This document shows positions 47,565 through 57,099 of a stretch of DNA of 64,000 bases, one piece after another. The stretch is from assembly GCA_963829585.1 (NCBI GenBank), contig CAWHJD010000029.1, forward strand, positions 135,983 to 199,982. The letters run 5' to 3'. Under the pieces are notes generated by a model. That model was given only the letters and a program-made list of their open reading frames with translations, was not told the origin of the DNA and did not search any database. Source of the DNA: Sva-07 sp963829585. Lineage in GTDB: Bacteria > Actinomycetota > Acidimicrobiia > Acidimicrobiales > Ilumatobacteraceae. Within the stretch, counting starts at the first letter, position 1. Each line of letters begins with the position of its first letter. Position numbers and translations under genes: made by a program.

Positions 47565-48866
47565 ATGATCCCGCGCTACTCCACCCCGGAGATGGACGCG
47601 GTGTGGTCCGACACCGCACGGTTCGGCCGTTGGCTCGAGGTCGAACTCCTCGCCACCGAAGCGCACGCGGCGTTCGGTCTCGTGCCGGCCGACGATGCGC
47701 TCGAGTGCCGCGCCCGAGCGCCGATCACCGACGACGCGTTCGTGCAGGCCGTCCTCGACCGTGAGGCGATCACCGACCACGACGTTGCCGCGTTCGTCGA
47801 CGTCGTCCAAGCGGCGATCGGACCACCGGCATCCTCGTGGATCCACTACGGACTCACTTCGTCCGACGTCGTCGACACCGCAGGATGCTGGGCGCTGCGT
47901 GATGCCGCCGACCTGTTGATCGACGCCTCGACCGAGCTGCTGGGCGTGCTCGTGGAGCTGTCACGAACCCATCGCGACACGGTGATGATCGGCCGTACCC
48001 ATGGCATCCACGCCGAGCCCACCACGTTCGGTGCGAAGGTGGCGCTGTGGGCGCTGCAGTTGGATCGCGATCGCACTCGGCTTCGCGCTGCCCGACACAG
48101 CGTCGCGGTCATGAAGTTGAGTGGGGCTGTCGGCACGTACTCCAACATCCCGCCCGACGTCGAGAAGTTCGTCGGCGATGCGCTCGGATTGGAGCCCGTC
48201 GCCGCCACACAGGTCGTTGCCCGTGACCGACACGCCGAGTACCTGTATGCGTGTGCATCGATCGGCGCAACGTGCGAATTGATGGCGATCGAACTCCGCC
48301 ACCTGCAGCGCACCGAGGTGCGTGAGGTCCAAGAGGGCTTCAAACCCGGCCAGAAGGGTTCGTCGGCGATGCCGCACAAGCGGAACCCGATCTCGGCCGA
48401 GACGATCTCGGGTCTGGCGCGCGTGTTGCGATCGAATCTGTCCGCCGGTTTGCAGGATGTGGCGCTCTGGCACGAGCGCGACATCTCGCACTCGTCGGTC
48501 GAGCGGATCATCCTGCCGGATTCGTCGCAGTTGGCCTTCTACGTCATGAAGCGCCTCCGCCGGTTGCTCGATGGCCTCATGGTGTTCCCCGAACGTATGC
48601 GGGCCAATCTCGACGCGAGTTACGGTCTGGTGTTCAGCCAACCCGTGCTGTTGGCGTTGGTGCAGGCGGGTGCAACTCGCGATGATGCCTACCGAATCGT
48701 GCAGCGCAATGCGATGAGGTCCTGGGACGAAGGGCTCGATTTCAGGACCTTGCTCGAAGCCGACGACGAGGTCGACAACGGCGTCCTCGACGACGCGTTC
48801 GACCTTCGTCGGTCGCTGCGCAACCTCGATCACGTCCTCGATCAGGTCGATCGAATCGAGCTGTGA
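47565..48866 (+). CDS. purB: adenylosuccinate lyase
   Basis: A 433-residue fumarase/aspartase-superfamily lyase acting at two steps of purine synthesis (SAICAR and adenylosuccinate cleavage). The signature loop KGSSAMPHKRNPI (about residues 262-274) has the catalytic Ser. MIGRTHGIHAEPTTFG carries the His, and IHYGLTSSDVVDTA is also present. Length and order match the family and the frame is intact. It lies immediately downstream of purA, so the pair is probably transcribed together and completes AMP synthesis from IMP. Confidence 0.96.
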   Translation: MIPRYSTPEMDAVWSDTARFGRWLEVELLATEAHAAFGLVPADDALECRARAPITDDAFVQAVLDREAITDHDVAAFVDVVQAAIGPPASSWIHYGLTSSDVVDTAGCWALRDAADLLIDASTELLGVLVELSRTHRDTVMIGRTHGIHAEPTTFGAKVALWALQLDRDRTRLRAARHSVAVMKLSGAVGTYSNIPPDVEKFVGDALGLEPVAATQVVARDRHAEYLYACASIGATCELMAIELRHLQRTEVREVQEGFKPGQKGSSAMPHKRNPISAETISGLARVLRSNLSAGLQDVALWHERDISHSSVERIILPDSSQLAFYVMKRLRRLLDGLMVFPERMRANLDASYGLVFSQPVLLALVQAGATRDDAYRIVQRNAMRSWDEGLDFRTLLEADDEVDNGVLDDAFDLRRSLRNLDHVLDQVDRIEL

Positions 48867-48887
48867 CGCCCGAGCGCGGCGGTCACC

Positions 48888-49305
48888 TCAGTCGGCGCGG
48901 CTGATGCCGGCACGCTTGAGCGTGCTGGCGGGAACACCGACGTCACGCCACGAGGCGTACGAGATCGACTTGCTGTCGGAGTAGCTCTTGGCGACGCCGA
49001 CGAACTCGGCTTCCAGGGCATCCATGTCGATGGCGTTCGACTTCGCGGCCAATTCGGCTTCGAGGTCACGGCGCTCCTGGATGAGCAGCAGTTCGTCGAG
49101 CGGGCCGGCGCTGGCGAGTTCGGTACCGATCGCATCGAGGCGCTTCTTGATCGTGTCGGGTGTGCGCTTGCGCCCCCGTCTTGGGTTTGGTGGCGCGCAG
49201 GCCTTCGAGATAATCCCGCACGATGCGACCCTCCATTCGGCCTTTCGCGAGCGCCGCTTTGTGCTCGTCGCTCATTGGAGTCCTGGGGCCACGTTTTCCA
49301 ACCAT
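48888..49305 (-). CDS. small conserved uncharacterised protein, one frameshift
   Basis: The reconstructed product is about 138 residues. The N-terminal MSDEHKAALAKGRMEGRIV stretch is Lys/Arg-rich. A helical, probably coiled-coil centre (TIKKRLDAIGTELA, LLLIQERRDLEAELA) follows, and it ends with SWRDVGVPASTLKRAGI. I recall similar short proteins in many actinobacteria but know no function; the basic ends make nucleic-acid binding conceivable. The frame breaks in a C5 run at 49173-49177, and dropping one base gives one open frame from ATG 49305. It is divergent from the thioesterase gene and convergent with purB. Confidence 0.6.
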
Positions 49306-49355
49306 GAATTCACAGTGTAGGTAACGCTCACGCAAATGCAATAGCGTGGATTTCG

Positions 49356-50177
49356 ATGTTCGAATTGTCAGCACACGGGACCGATGTTCATGTCGGAACT
49401 GGCCCGCAGTATCCGTGGGGCGGGCTCTACGGTGGCCAGATCGTCGCTCAGGCTCTCCGTGCTGCCACACTTTCGGTCGAACCCGATCTGGAACCACACT
49501 CGATACGCGCCTATTTCATTCGCCGGGGCGACCACACCGAACCCGTCCGATACGAAGTCGACCGGATCCGGAACGGCCGCAGTTTCGCCACTCGGCGTGT
49601 CGTTGCCCGTCAGGCCATTGGGGCAATTCTGAACGCCGAATGCTCGTTTCAACGCCCCGAACCGGCGGCGCTCGTGCAGACGATCTCGATGCCCGACGTG
49701 CCGGCACCCGACGATCTGGAACAGTCGTCGTGGACGGCGACCTTCGATCGCCATTCCGTGCCACCCGATCAGGTCACGGGCGGGTCGCGCGACGGCGCGG
49801 GGCGCTCGGTCGCCTGGATGCGGGTGAACGCCGATCTCGGCGATCCGACGGAGCCGGCCGCGCAGCTGATGCATCGGTGCTGGTTGGCCTACCTGAGCGA
49901 CGACCTGCCGACCGATGCGGTCATCCGGGCGCACCCGATCTCACTGGTCGACGAATCCGAGCACGACGTGTTCTGCGCGAGCCTCGACCACACGATCTGG
50001 TTCCATCGTCCGCTGCGTGCGGATCGGTGGCATCTCCACGACTTCGCCTGCCACCACTACGTGGGTGGACGCGGGCTGGCGATCGGCCACATCTTCGGCG
50101 ACGACGGCGTGCATGTGGCAACGGTGGCCCAGGAAGTTCTGGTTCGTGATCGCACCCACGGACCCGGGGCGAGCTGA
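49356..50177 (+). CDS. acyl-CoA thioesterase II (TesB-like)
   Basis: A 273-residue double-hotdog thioesterase. The first domain has YGGQIVAQALRAAT and PHSIRAYFIRRGD. The second has SLDHTIWFHRPLRADRWHL and GRGLAIGHIF, with the Asp/Gln/Thr-type active-site segments of TesB. It hydrolyses acyl-CoAs to free acids and CoA and fits with the beta-oxidation genes in the window. ATG 49356 starts the conserved region. pyrE begins 15 bp downstream on the same strand. Confidence 0.88.
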   Translation: MFELSAHGTDVHVGTGPQYPWGGLYGGQIVAQALRAATLSVEPDLEPHSIRAYFIRRGDHTEPVRYEVDRIRNGRSFATRRVVARQAIGAILNAECSFQRPEPAALVQTISMPDVPAPDDLEQSSWTATFDRHSVPPDQVTGGSRDGAGRSVAWMRVNADLGDPTEPAAQLMHRCWLAYLSDDLPTDAVIRAHPISLVDESEHDVFCASLDHTIWFHRPLRADRWHLHDFACHHYVGGRGLAIGHIFGDDGVHVATVAQEVLVRDRTHGPGAS

Positions 50178-50192
50178 CCTAGCCTGCGCAAC

Positions 50193-50771
50193 GTGTCGTC
50201 GCTGCCTCCACTGTCACCGGTTCTCGAAACGCTGCGCGCTCATGTGATGGAGCACTCGGTCAAGCACGGTGAGTTCGTCCTCAAGTCGGGGGCCACGAGC
50301 ACCTGGTTCCTCGACACCAAGCAGACAGCGTGTCGACCCGACGGCATCATCGCTGCAACCGATGCCATCCTCGAGGTGTTCGGCGACGTCATCGACGACA
50401 TCGACGCGATCGGCGGTCTGACCATGGGCAGCGATCCGGTCGCCTATGGCGTCGCCGCGGTTGCCGCGACGCGAGGCCACCGTCTGCGGAGCTTCAGCGT
50501 GCGCAAGGAGGCGAAACTCGGTGGCATCACCGGCCGCATCGCCGGCGCGCTCCTGCCCGGCGATCGGGTGCTGGTCACCGAGGACACCACCACGCGCGGT
50601 ACCTCACTGATCGAGGCGGCCGACGAGATCGCCGCCTACGGAGCGGTGCCGGTCTGGATGACGGTGCTCGTCGATCGGGGTGGCACGTGCGCGGCCATGG
50701 CAGCAGCGCACGGGATCGACTACCGGCCGCTGCTCACCGCACCCGATCTCGGCTTCGGCTACGGCACCTGA
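50193..50771 (+). CDS. pyrE: orotate phosphoribosyltransferase
   Basis: A 192-residue type I PRTase making OMP from orotate and PRPP in pyrimidine synthesis. The PRPP-binding motif is VLVTEDTTTRGTSLIEAADE. The flexible-loop FSVRKEAKLGG and substrate segment LKSGATSTWFLDTK match PyrE. The start is GTG 50193. It stands apart from other pyr genes, following a thioesterase gene. Confidence 0.9.
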   Translation: MSSLPPLSPVLETLRAHVMEHSVKHGEFVLKSGATSTWFLDTKQTACRPDGIIAATDAILEVFGDVIDDIDAIGGLTMGSDPVAYGVAAVAATRGHRLRSFSVRKEAKLGGITGRIAGALLPGDRVLVTEDTTTRGTSLIEAADEIAAYGAVPVWMTVLVDRGGTCAAMAAAHGIDYRPLLTAPDLGFGYGT

Positions 50772-50774
50772 CGT

Positions 50775-52184
50775 TCAGCGAGTCCGGGCACTCGGATCGA
50801 GCACGCCGGGATTGAGGATCCCGTTCGGGTCCAGCGCCCGACGGAGCGCCCCCTGCGCGGTGAGATCGGCGCGGGATCGAACGAGGTGGAGCCACGGAGT
50901 CTTCGCGATGCCGATTCCGTGCTCGGCCGAGATCGTGCCGCCGAGCCGCGCGACCGCGGTCAGGACCGAATCGGCGATCTCCGCCGGTGCGGTCGACCCG
51001 AGGTAGTTCAGGTGGAGGTTGCCCTCCGCGAGATGGCCGAACGGGATGAGCCGGGCACCGTCGTCGGCAGCCGCGACGTCCGCGATGTCGAGCAGTTCGA
51101 CGACGGCGCGCAGCGGGACCGCCACGTCGAGCTTGTACGTCGGCACGCCGGTGGCGCCGGCGGCCGCCGCGATGGCGTCGGTGATCCGGTCACGGAACTG
51201 CACCAGGTGTTCCCGCTGGGTCGGATCGACCGCCACGGCAGAGCCGACCACACCGGCAGCGCCCGTGACCGCGGCTGCAAGTGAGGGGCTCGGGTCGATG
51301 TGATCGGCGCACTCGACGATCAGGACCGTGCCATGCCTGTCGACGTCGACCGGGGGCGTCGTCCCGAGATGTCCGGCGACGAGTTCGAGCGCTTCGGGCT
51401 GGACGAATTCGACTGCATCGAGGGAACCGAGCCGGCGCCGGAGGTGTCCGAGGAGGTCGATCGCGTCATCCAGGGAGGCCATCGACAGCATCGCCGTGAC
51501 GACGTGCTCGAAGCGGGGTACCAGCTGCAGGCGGGCGGCAGTGACGACGGCCAGCGTGCCCTCTGATCCGGCCAGCACCGACGGCCAGTGGAGCCCGACG
51601 GTCTCCTTCGCCAGACCGCTCAGCGTTCCGACGATGGAGCCGTCGGCGAGGACCGCCTCGATGCCGAGGATCTGTCGGCGCATGGTGCCGTAGCGGATCA
51701 CCCGGGAGCCCCCGGCGTTGGTGGCGATCGCACCACCGATGGTCGCGGAGCCCCGAGCTGCGAAGTCGACCGGCGTGTCGAGCCCGATGTCTCTGGCCGC
51801 TGATCGCCACGCGGCGATCGTCGTTCCCGCCCCGGCGGTCAACTGCAGGGCGTTCGGATCGACGTCGACGATCGCGTCGAGGCGACGCAGCGAGAGCACG
51901 ATCGTTGCCGGGCCCGGTGCGTCACGGGGCACCCCTCCGCCGACGAGGCCGGTGTTGCCGCCCTGTGGAACGACCACGACGCCGTGGTCGTTGCAGTGGC
52001 GGAGCACCGCCGCCACCTCGGCGGTCGTGGCGGGCCTGATCACCAGCGACGCCCGTCCGCCGTACCGACCGGTCCAGTCCGACTCGTAGCCGGCGCGCAG
52101 GTCGTCGTCGGCCAGCACGTGTGCGTCGCCGACGATCTCGACCATCGCCCCGGCCAGATTCGAGGTCGCCCGATCGAGTGCCAC
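50775..52184 (-). CDS. FAD-linked 2-hydroxyacid dehydrogenase (GlcD/D-2-hydroxyglutarate dehydrogenase-like)
   Basis: A 469-residue flavoprotein of the vanillyl-alcohol-oxidase fold. The PP-loop is VVVPQGGNTGLVGGGVP (about residue 70). ATNAGGSRVIRYGTMR and LAGSEGTLAVVT belong to the FAD domain, and the cap domain has GHLAEGNLHLNY and SAEHGIGIAKTPWL. Members oxidise D-lactate, glycolate or D-2-hydroxyglutarate and feed electrons to ETF or quinones. The substrate cannot be decided. The start is GTG 52184. It diverges from the MMPL exporter and is convergent with pyrE, 3 bp apart. Confidence 0.87.
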   Translation of the reverse strand: MALDRATSNLAGAMVEIVGDAHVLADDDLRAGYESDWTGRYGGRASLVIRPATTAEVAAVLRHCNDHGVVVVPQGGNTGLVGGGVPRDAPGPATIVLSLRRLDAIVDVDPNALQLTAGAGTTIAAWRSAARDIGLDTPVDFAARGSATIGGAIATNAGGSRVIRYGTMRRQILGIEAVLADGSIVGTLSGLAKETVGLHWPSVLAGSEGTLAVVTAARLQLVPRFEHVVTAMLSMASLDDAIDLLGHLRRRLGSLDAVEFVQPEALELVAGHLGTTPPVDVDRHGTVLIVECADHIDPSPSLAAAVTGAAGVVGSAVAVDPTQREHLVQFRDRITDAIAAAAGATGVPTYKLDVAVPLRAVVELLDIADVAAADDGARLIPFGHLAEGNLHLNYLGSTAPAEIADSVLTAVARLGGTISAEHGIGIAKTPWLHLVRSRADLTAQGALRRALDPNGILNPGVLDPSARTR

Positions 52185-52275
52185 GTGCGGATTGTGTCAT
52201 GGCTCTGCACAGTGTTTGTGTCCGACGGGGGCCGAACGATCTACGATCGGAAGAAGATCAACAGGGGGTCGGGAC

Positions 52276-55200
52276 ATGAGAATGGAACGTTTCTGGCGGT
52301 GGCTCGGTGTGGCACTGGGCAAGCACTGGAAGCTCGTCGCCGCCATGATCGTCGTGATCACGGTGCTGCTCGGGTTCGGGGCGCGCAACATCGACTTCGC
52401 CACCGGACAGGACAGCTACCTCAATCCCGATTCCCAGATCGCCATCGACAACGTCGCCTTCCAGGAGGACTTCGGTGGTGAGACCGTCATCTTGCTGTTC
52501 ACCTCGAACGACGGCTCCGACGTCAGCGAGCTGTACTCCGGTGCGAACCTCGAGGAGCTCACGCGGATCACCGACGAACTCCACGAGGTGGAGGGCGCGG
52601 ACGCCATCATCACGCCGCTGACATCGCTCACGTTCAGCGCCAACCTGCTCGAAGGCGGCGTCAGCTCCGTCGGATCGTCAGCCCTGCTGTCGGCCGCCGC
52701 TCGTGACGAGGCCGGCGCCGAGGTGCGTCAAGCAGACGTCGGCATCTCGCTCGCCCGACTCGGTGAGATCCCGGAGGACGAGCGGGTCATCGGCAATCCT
52801 GCCTACAACGAATTGCTGATCTACGACAACGGCGGGTTCACCGTCGAGAACGATGTCGTCGTCCCACCGGCCGACGAGGCGCGCCGGATCCGACTGTCGC
52901 TGGCTTCGACGTTCCCGAACGTCGAGGGAGGCATCGTCAACGGCACCGCCGTCGGTGGTGTCGTGCTCGAGGGCAACGCCGATCTCGACACGCAGACGGC
53001 GGGCACCAAGCAGGTCATCGACATCCTGAAAGACGCCCAGTTCGAGGGATTCGATCTCGTTGTGACCGGCGCGCCGGTGTACCTCGCCGATCTCAACGAC
53101 TATCTCCAGGGCGGCATGCTCAGCCTCGGTGCCGCAGCGCTGGCGCTGATGGCGATCGTTCTGCTCGTCATGTTCCGGGTGCGGTGGCGGCTGCTGCCTC
53201 TGCTCGCGGTGATCATCGGCGTGCTCTGGGCGTTCTCGATCCTCGGGATGATCGGCATCAGCCTGTCGCTCGTCACGATCTCGGGTCTGCCGATCCTCAT
53301 CGGGATGGGCATCGACTTCGCGATCCAGATCCACAACCGTGTCGAGGAGGAGGTGGTCCTCGACAAGGAGGCGCACCCGATCGCCGAGACGGTGGCCAAC
53401 CTCGCCCCACCACTGTTCGCGGCGGCGTTCACTGCGCTGGTCGCCTTCGTCGCGCTGCGCATCTCCAAGGTGCCCATGATCCGCGACTTCGGCGTCCTGC
53501 TCGGCGATCGGCATCTTCGTGCTGGTGGTCGTCGGCATCGTCGTGCCCGCGTCGGCGCTCGGAATCCGCGAGTACAAGAAGCGGACCGAGGTCCGTCCGG
53601 AGAGCTTCGTCGAGAAGATCGTCGTCAAGCTCGGCTCACTGCCGACGAGTTGGGGTCTGCCCTCTGCTCATCGTGTCGGCGCTGCTGTTCTTCGGCGGCG
53701 TGCTCGTGGAGGACCGCGCCAAGATCGAATCCGATCCGATCAAGTGGGTCGACCAGAGCAGCCAGGTGGTCAAGGACATCGAGCAGCTGGAGGAGGAGAC
53801 CGGCTTCTCCTCGACGCTCGGCATCCTCGTCGCCGCCAACAACATCTACGACCAGGATGTCATCGATCTCGTCTGGGACTTCACCCTCGACGCCGAGGAG
53901 CGCGGCGACGTCGTGTCGACGTCGAGCCTCGTGAACACGATGGGCAAGATCATCATGATCGACGGCGCCACTCCGATCTCGCCGACGTCTGCCGATGTGG
54001 CCGCGTCGGTCGAGCAGATGCCCGAGGACATCCAGAAGGCGCTGCTGCGTGCACCGGATGACCCGACGGGCACGCAGCTCAACCTGCGCCTGGCACCGGC
54101 GAGCCTCGAGGAGCGAGCGGTCCTGGTGCGAGAACTCGAAGCCGACCTGCAGGCGCGCATCGATGCCCTCGACCTTCCTGCCGACAGCGTCCTGCTCGTG
54201 GATCTCCCCGAAGGGCAGGATCCGGTCCGGGCGACTCCCGCCGGTCTCGCCACGGTGGGCATCGGACTGCTCGAGAACCTGTCGGCCAACCGGGCCAACC
54301 TCACGTATCTGGCACTCAGCCTCGCCGCGCTGTTCCTCGTGCTGCGGTGTCGCAGCCTGACCAGAGGACTGCTGGCGCTCGTTCCCGTGCTGCTCGCCGT
54401 CGGCGTCTCGTCGCTGATCGTCGGGCTGTTCGAGGTGCGGCTGAGCCCGCTGACGACGGTGAGCGGGCCACTGGTGATCGCGACCTGCGCGGAGTTCTCC
54501 GTGCTGATCCTCGGGCGATACCTCGAGGAACGACAGCGTGGGCTCGATCCCGGCATCGCAGCCGAGCACGCCGCGCGGCGAACCGGCCGGGCGTTCTTCA
54601 CGTCTGCCGTCGCGACGATCTGTGGTTTCGCGGTGCTCATCGGATCGGCGCTGCCGCTGTTGCGCGACTTCGGCATCCTCGTGACGCTGAACGTGGCGAT
54701 CGCCGTGCTCGCGGCGCTGGTCGTCATTCCGCCCCTGTCGGTCTGGGCCGACCAGCGAGGTTGGCTCGGGACCCAGCAGCCGTCCGCGGGACCGCTGGAC
54801 TCGGTGCGCCTGGCCGCGCCGTTCCCGGGGCCGCAGACCGTCGGCGCCGTGATCGGTGCGGTCGGCTTCGCCGCGACGGGTGCGGTCGTGTACGCCACCG
54901 CGGACACGAGCACGGGCACCGCCAGCACCGTCGAGTACGTGGCGACGCCGTTGCCCACCACGACGACCACGACACCGCCGACCACGGTGCCGCCGACGAC
55001 CGTGCCCGGCCAGACGGGGCCCGCTCATCAACCCGGAGGACTTCGGGACCGAGCGTCCCACGTCGGTCGTCGGTGGGGTCTTGTTCGACGAGCTGACCGC
55101 TCAGGGCGTCCCGGCGAATCAGGCGAACTGTGCGATCGAGTCGGTCGCCGGCGGCATCGACAGCATCGATACAGGAGCCGTCATCGGTGGCGACGATGCT

Positions 55201-55290
55201 GCCGCGGCGCCGGTGGTGCAGGCTGCACTCGACTGCGGCATCGACCAAGCGGTGATCGACGCCACCCTGGCCTCCATCCGCGGCGGCTGA
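52276..55290 (+). CDS. RND-superfamily (MMPL/SSD-like) exporter with extra C-terminal domain, three frameshifts
   Basis: The reconstructed product is about 1003 residues with the duplicated RND plan: a membrane helix, large external domain and about five helices, then the same again. The GMGIDFAIQIHNR motif in the first half and ATCAEFSVLILGRYLEERQRG in the second are the typical helix-4 sequences. It is probably proton-driven lipid or hydrophobic export. After the last helix comes a Thr/Pro linker and a roughly 85-residue domain with two cysteines (ANQANCAIESV, ALDCGIDQAVID) that MMPL proteins usually lack. Breaks are at 53503 (GG), 53663 (extra T) and 55020-55022 (CCC). Removing one base at each restores the frame. 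The start is ATG 52276. Confidence 0.82.
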
Positions 55291-55371
55291 CGCCATCCGA
55301 GCCCGCACGATCGGTGCGCCATCGGTTCCGGGATCGCGGGACTCGTGCGCACTGATGGTGTCGATTGACGG

Positions 55372-55444
55372 TGGTCGAGACCGGCGTCGATCCGGTGACC
55401 CCACGCTTTTCAGGCGTGTGCTCTGCCAACTGAGCTACTCGACC
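55372..55444 (-). tRNA. tRNA-Phe (GAA)
   Basis: The minus strand folds as a cloverleaf: acceptor GGTCGAG/CTCGACC with discriminator A, D-stem GCTC/GAGC, anticodon stem CACGC/GCGTG with loop CTGAAAA (anticodon GAA) and T-stem ACCGG/CCGGT. The T-loop is ATCGACG rather than TTC.... No CCA is encoded. It is the last of three tRNAs in the order Glu-Asp-Phe. Confidence 0.93.
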
Positions 55445-55541
55445 GTGTTGGACCCGCGGTCGACCGTTCTGGCGACTGCGACTCGACCGATTTCACAGAA
55501 AAGCCACTCGCCACCTTTCGATGACGAGTGGCCCCCTGCTG

Positions 55542-55616
55542 CGGTCCCGACGGGACTTGAACCCGCGACCTCCGGCTTGACAGGCCGGCGTGAACTCCAG
55601 ACTTCACCACGGGACC
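55542..55616 (-). tRNA. tRNA-Asp (GTC)
   Basis: The minus strand gives acceptor GGTCCCG/CGGGACC with discriminator G, anticodon stem CCGGC/GCCGG and loop CTGTCAA (anticodon GTC), and T-stem CGGGT...TTCAAGT... Length is 75. It is the middle gene of the Glu-Asp-Phe cluster, which occurs in the same order in mycobacteria. Confidence 0.93.
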
Positions 55617-55647
55617 AGATATGTATTCGATGCTCTGCGCTGCGTCG

Positions 55648-55720
55648 CACCCCCAACGGGATTCGAACCCGTGCCGCCACCTTGAAAGGGTGGTGTCCTA
55701 GGCCACTAGACGATGGGGGC
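55648..55720 (-). tRNA. tRNA-Glu (TTC)
   Basis: The minus strand gives acceptor GCCCCCA/TGGGGGT (first pair G-U), anticodon stem CACCC/GGGTG-type with loop CTTTCAA (anticodon TTC) and a standard TTCGAAT T-loop. It is the first gene of the tRNA cluster, just downstream of the CrtZ-like gene on the same strand. Confidence 0.93.
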
Positions 55721-55760
55721 CTGAAGGCAATGGCCTTGTCTCGTTGAGAGCGACCTGAAT

Positions 55761-56327
55761 CTAGCAGCGCCCCTCGGGCAATCCACCAGGCAATCCGACG
55801 GAGGCCTACGCCGAGCCGGGCGATGGCGGACGTGTCGACGTCGGCGAACGGGTCGCGCTCGGTGCGGGCCGCCTTCGCCCGCAGCTCGGCCGGCACGACC
55901 GGTGCGAGCATTCCGTACGGCGCACCGTTGTAGAGATGGTGGATCCGATGCGATGCGGCGACGTGGTCGAGGTAGGCGTTGGCGCGGTCGCCGAACGGAT
56001 CGAGCCGGCGGTGGATGTAGCCGTCGTGCACCAGTGCGTAGGCGGCGCCGTAGAGGGTGACGCCGATCGCCACGGAACGAGTGCCGCGAACCCGTCGCGG
56101 TTGAAGCCGAGCCACAGCCCGAACAGCACGATGGCGGCGAAGAAGACGGGGAACCAGTCGTTGCGCTCCCAGCGGGGCTTGCGTCCGGGGCGGTGGTGGC
56201 TGCGGTGGAACCACTCGCCGATGCCGTGCATCACCCACCGGTGCGTCGCCGCGGTGACGGGTTCCATGATGAGGAACGCCACCACCACGATCAGCTGCGA
56301 ACGCGACCACGGACACACCGCGACCAT
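55761..56327 (-). CDS. crtZ: beta-carotene hydroxylase-like (CrtZ) membrane di-iron enzyme, two frameshifts
   Basis: The reconstructed product is about 188 residues. The four histidine boxes of the fatty-acid-hydroxylase/CrtZ family are in place: HRWVMH, HRSHH, HDGYIH and SHRIHH, with membrane segments around them (LIVVVAFLIMEPVTAA, FFAAIVLFGLWLG). CrtZ adds 3-hydroxyl groups to carotenoid rings. No other carotenoid gene is in the window, so the substrate is inferred. The frame breaks near 56080 and in a C4 run at 55770-55773. With the second corrected, a TAG at 55761 ends the protein before the tRNAs. The start, 56327 or GTG 56342, is uncertain. Confidence 0.75.
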
Positions 56328-56345
56328 ACCGCCGTCAGCCACCGT

Positions 56346-56381
56346 GTGAGCGATGAGCGCAACGGTGCGCACATCGCTCAC
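56346..56381. terminator. hairpin between the alpha/beta hydrolase and the CrtZ-like gene
   Basis: GTGAGCGATG / CATCGCTCAC pair perfectly, with an inner GCGC/GCGC around AACGGT. It lies 14 bp after the hydrolase stop on the minus strand. It carries the GCGATGAGC half-site also found at 36958-37061. Confidence 0.5.
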
Positions 56382-56395
56382 AGCGGTGGGTGAGG

Positions 56396-57099
56396 TCAGG
56401 TGGCGGCGTAGGTGGCGAGGGCTTCGGCGAGGGTGACGTCGAGGACGCCGTGTTCCTTGACGACGGCCTCGAGCCACTCGGGCCGGAACACGCGCGGCGA
56501 CCGCGATCGGCTCCTCGAGGTCCGACCCGGCCAGCGCGAGGCGGACGAACAGTGCGGCGTAGTCCGGCGGCCGCAGATCCCGACCCAATTCGACCAGCGC
56601 GTAGGGGTCCGGGGTCGCGCCGCTCGACGGGCAGCGAGAAGAAGCTCTGCGAGGTCGGCCCGGTCGGCCCACCGGCGAGTCCCGGGACCGTCGACGAGGA
56701 TCGGCGCCGTGGACCTGCGCCGCCCGTGGCGCCGGCGATCTGGAGGGCGATGTAGGCCCCCAGCCCGCGACCGACCACGGTGATCGAGCGAGTCGGGTCG
56801 CCCTCGGTGAGCGCGGCGAGCGCGGCATCGGCATCGCCGAGCAGCAGTTCGGCGGTGTAGCCACCGCCACGGGGGATCGTCGAACGCGCCGTGTCCGGTG
56901 AAGTCGAGCGCGGCGATCGGGCCGGGCCAGCTGTCGGCCCAGGTGGGCACGGTTCGCGGCGAGGCCTCGCCGAGCCCGTGCAGGATCAGCAGCGGTCGCC
57001 CACCGGCACGCGGTGGCGCCACGGAGGTGATGGAGGGCGAGTTCGACCTTGCCGTGTCGCAGCATCGTGACCTCGCCGATCGGATGGGTCGACGCTCAT
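56396..57099 (-). pseudogene. alpha/beta hydrolase, broken by at least five frameshifts
   Basis: Pieces in all three minus frames line up in order as an alpha/beta hydrolase of about 230 residues: MLRHGKVELALHHL, LLILHGLGEASPRTVPTWAD, AALDFTGHGAFDDP, TVVGRGLGAYIALQIAG (nucleophile elbow GRGLG, where Ser is expected), ALVELGRDLRPPDYAALF and EWLEAVVKEHGVLDVTLAEAL. At least five breaks fall near 57090, 57015, 56872 (C5 run), 56715 and 56490, with others possible. The missing nucleophile Ser and the break density may mean real decay, or a stretch of very poor sequence. Its ATG overlaps the stop of the upstream hydrolase. Confidence 0.55.

Noticed and set aside
55372..55720. tRNA cluster as an integration site for a mobile element
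   Set aside because: No integrase, no repeated tRNA 3' end and no foreign composition next to the cluster.
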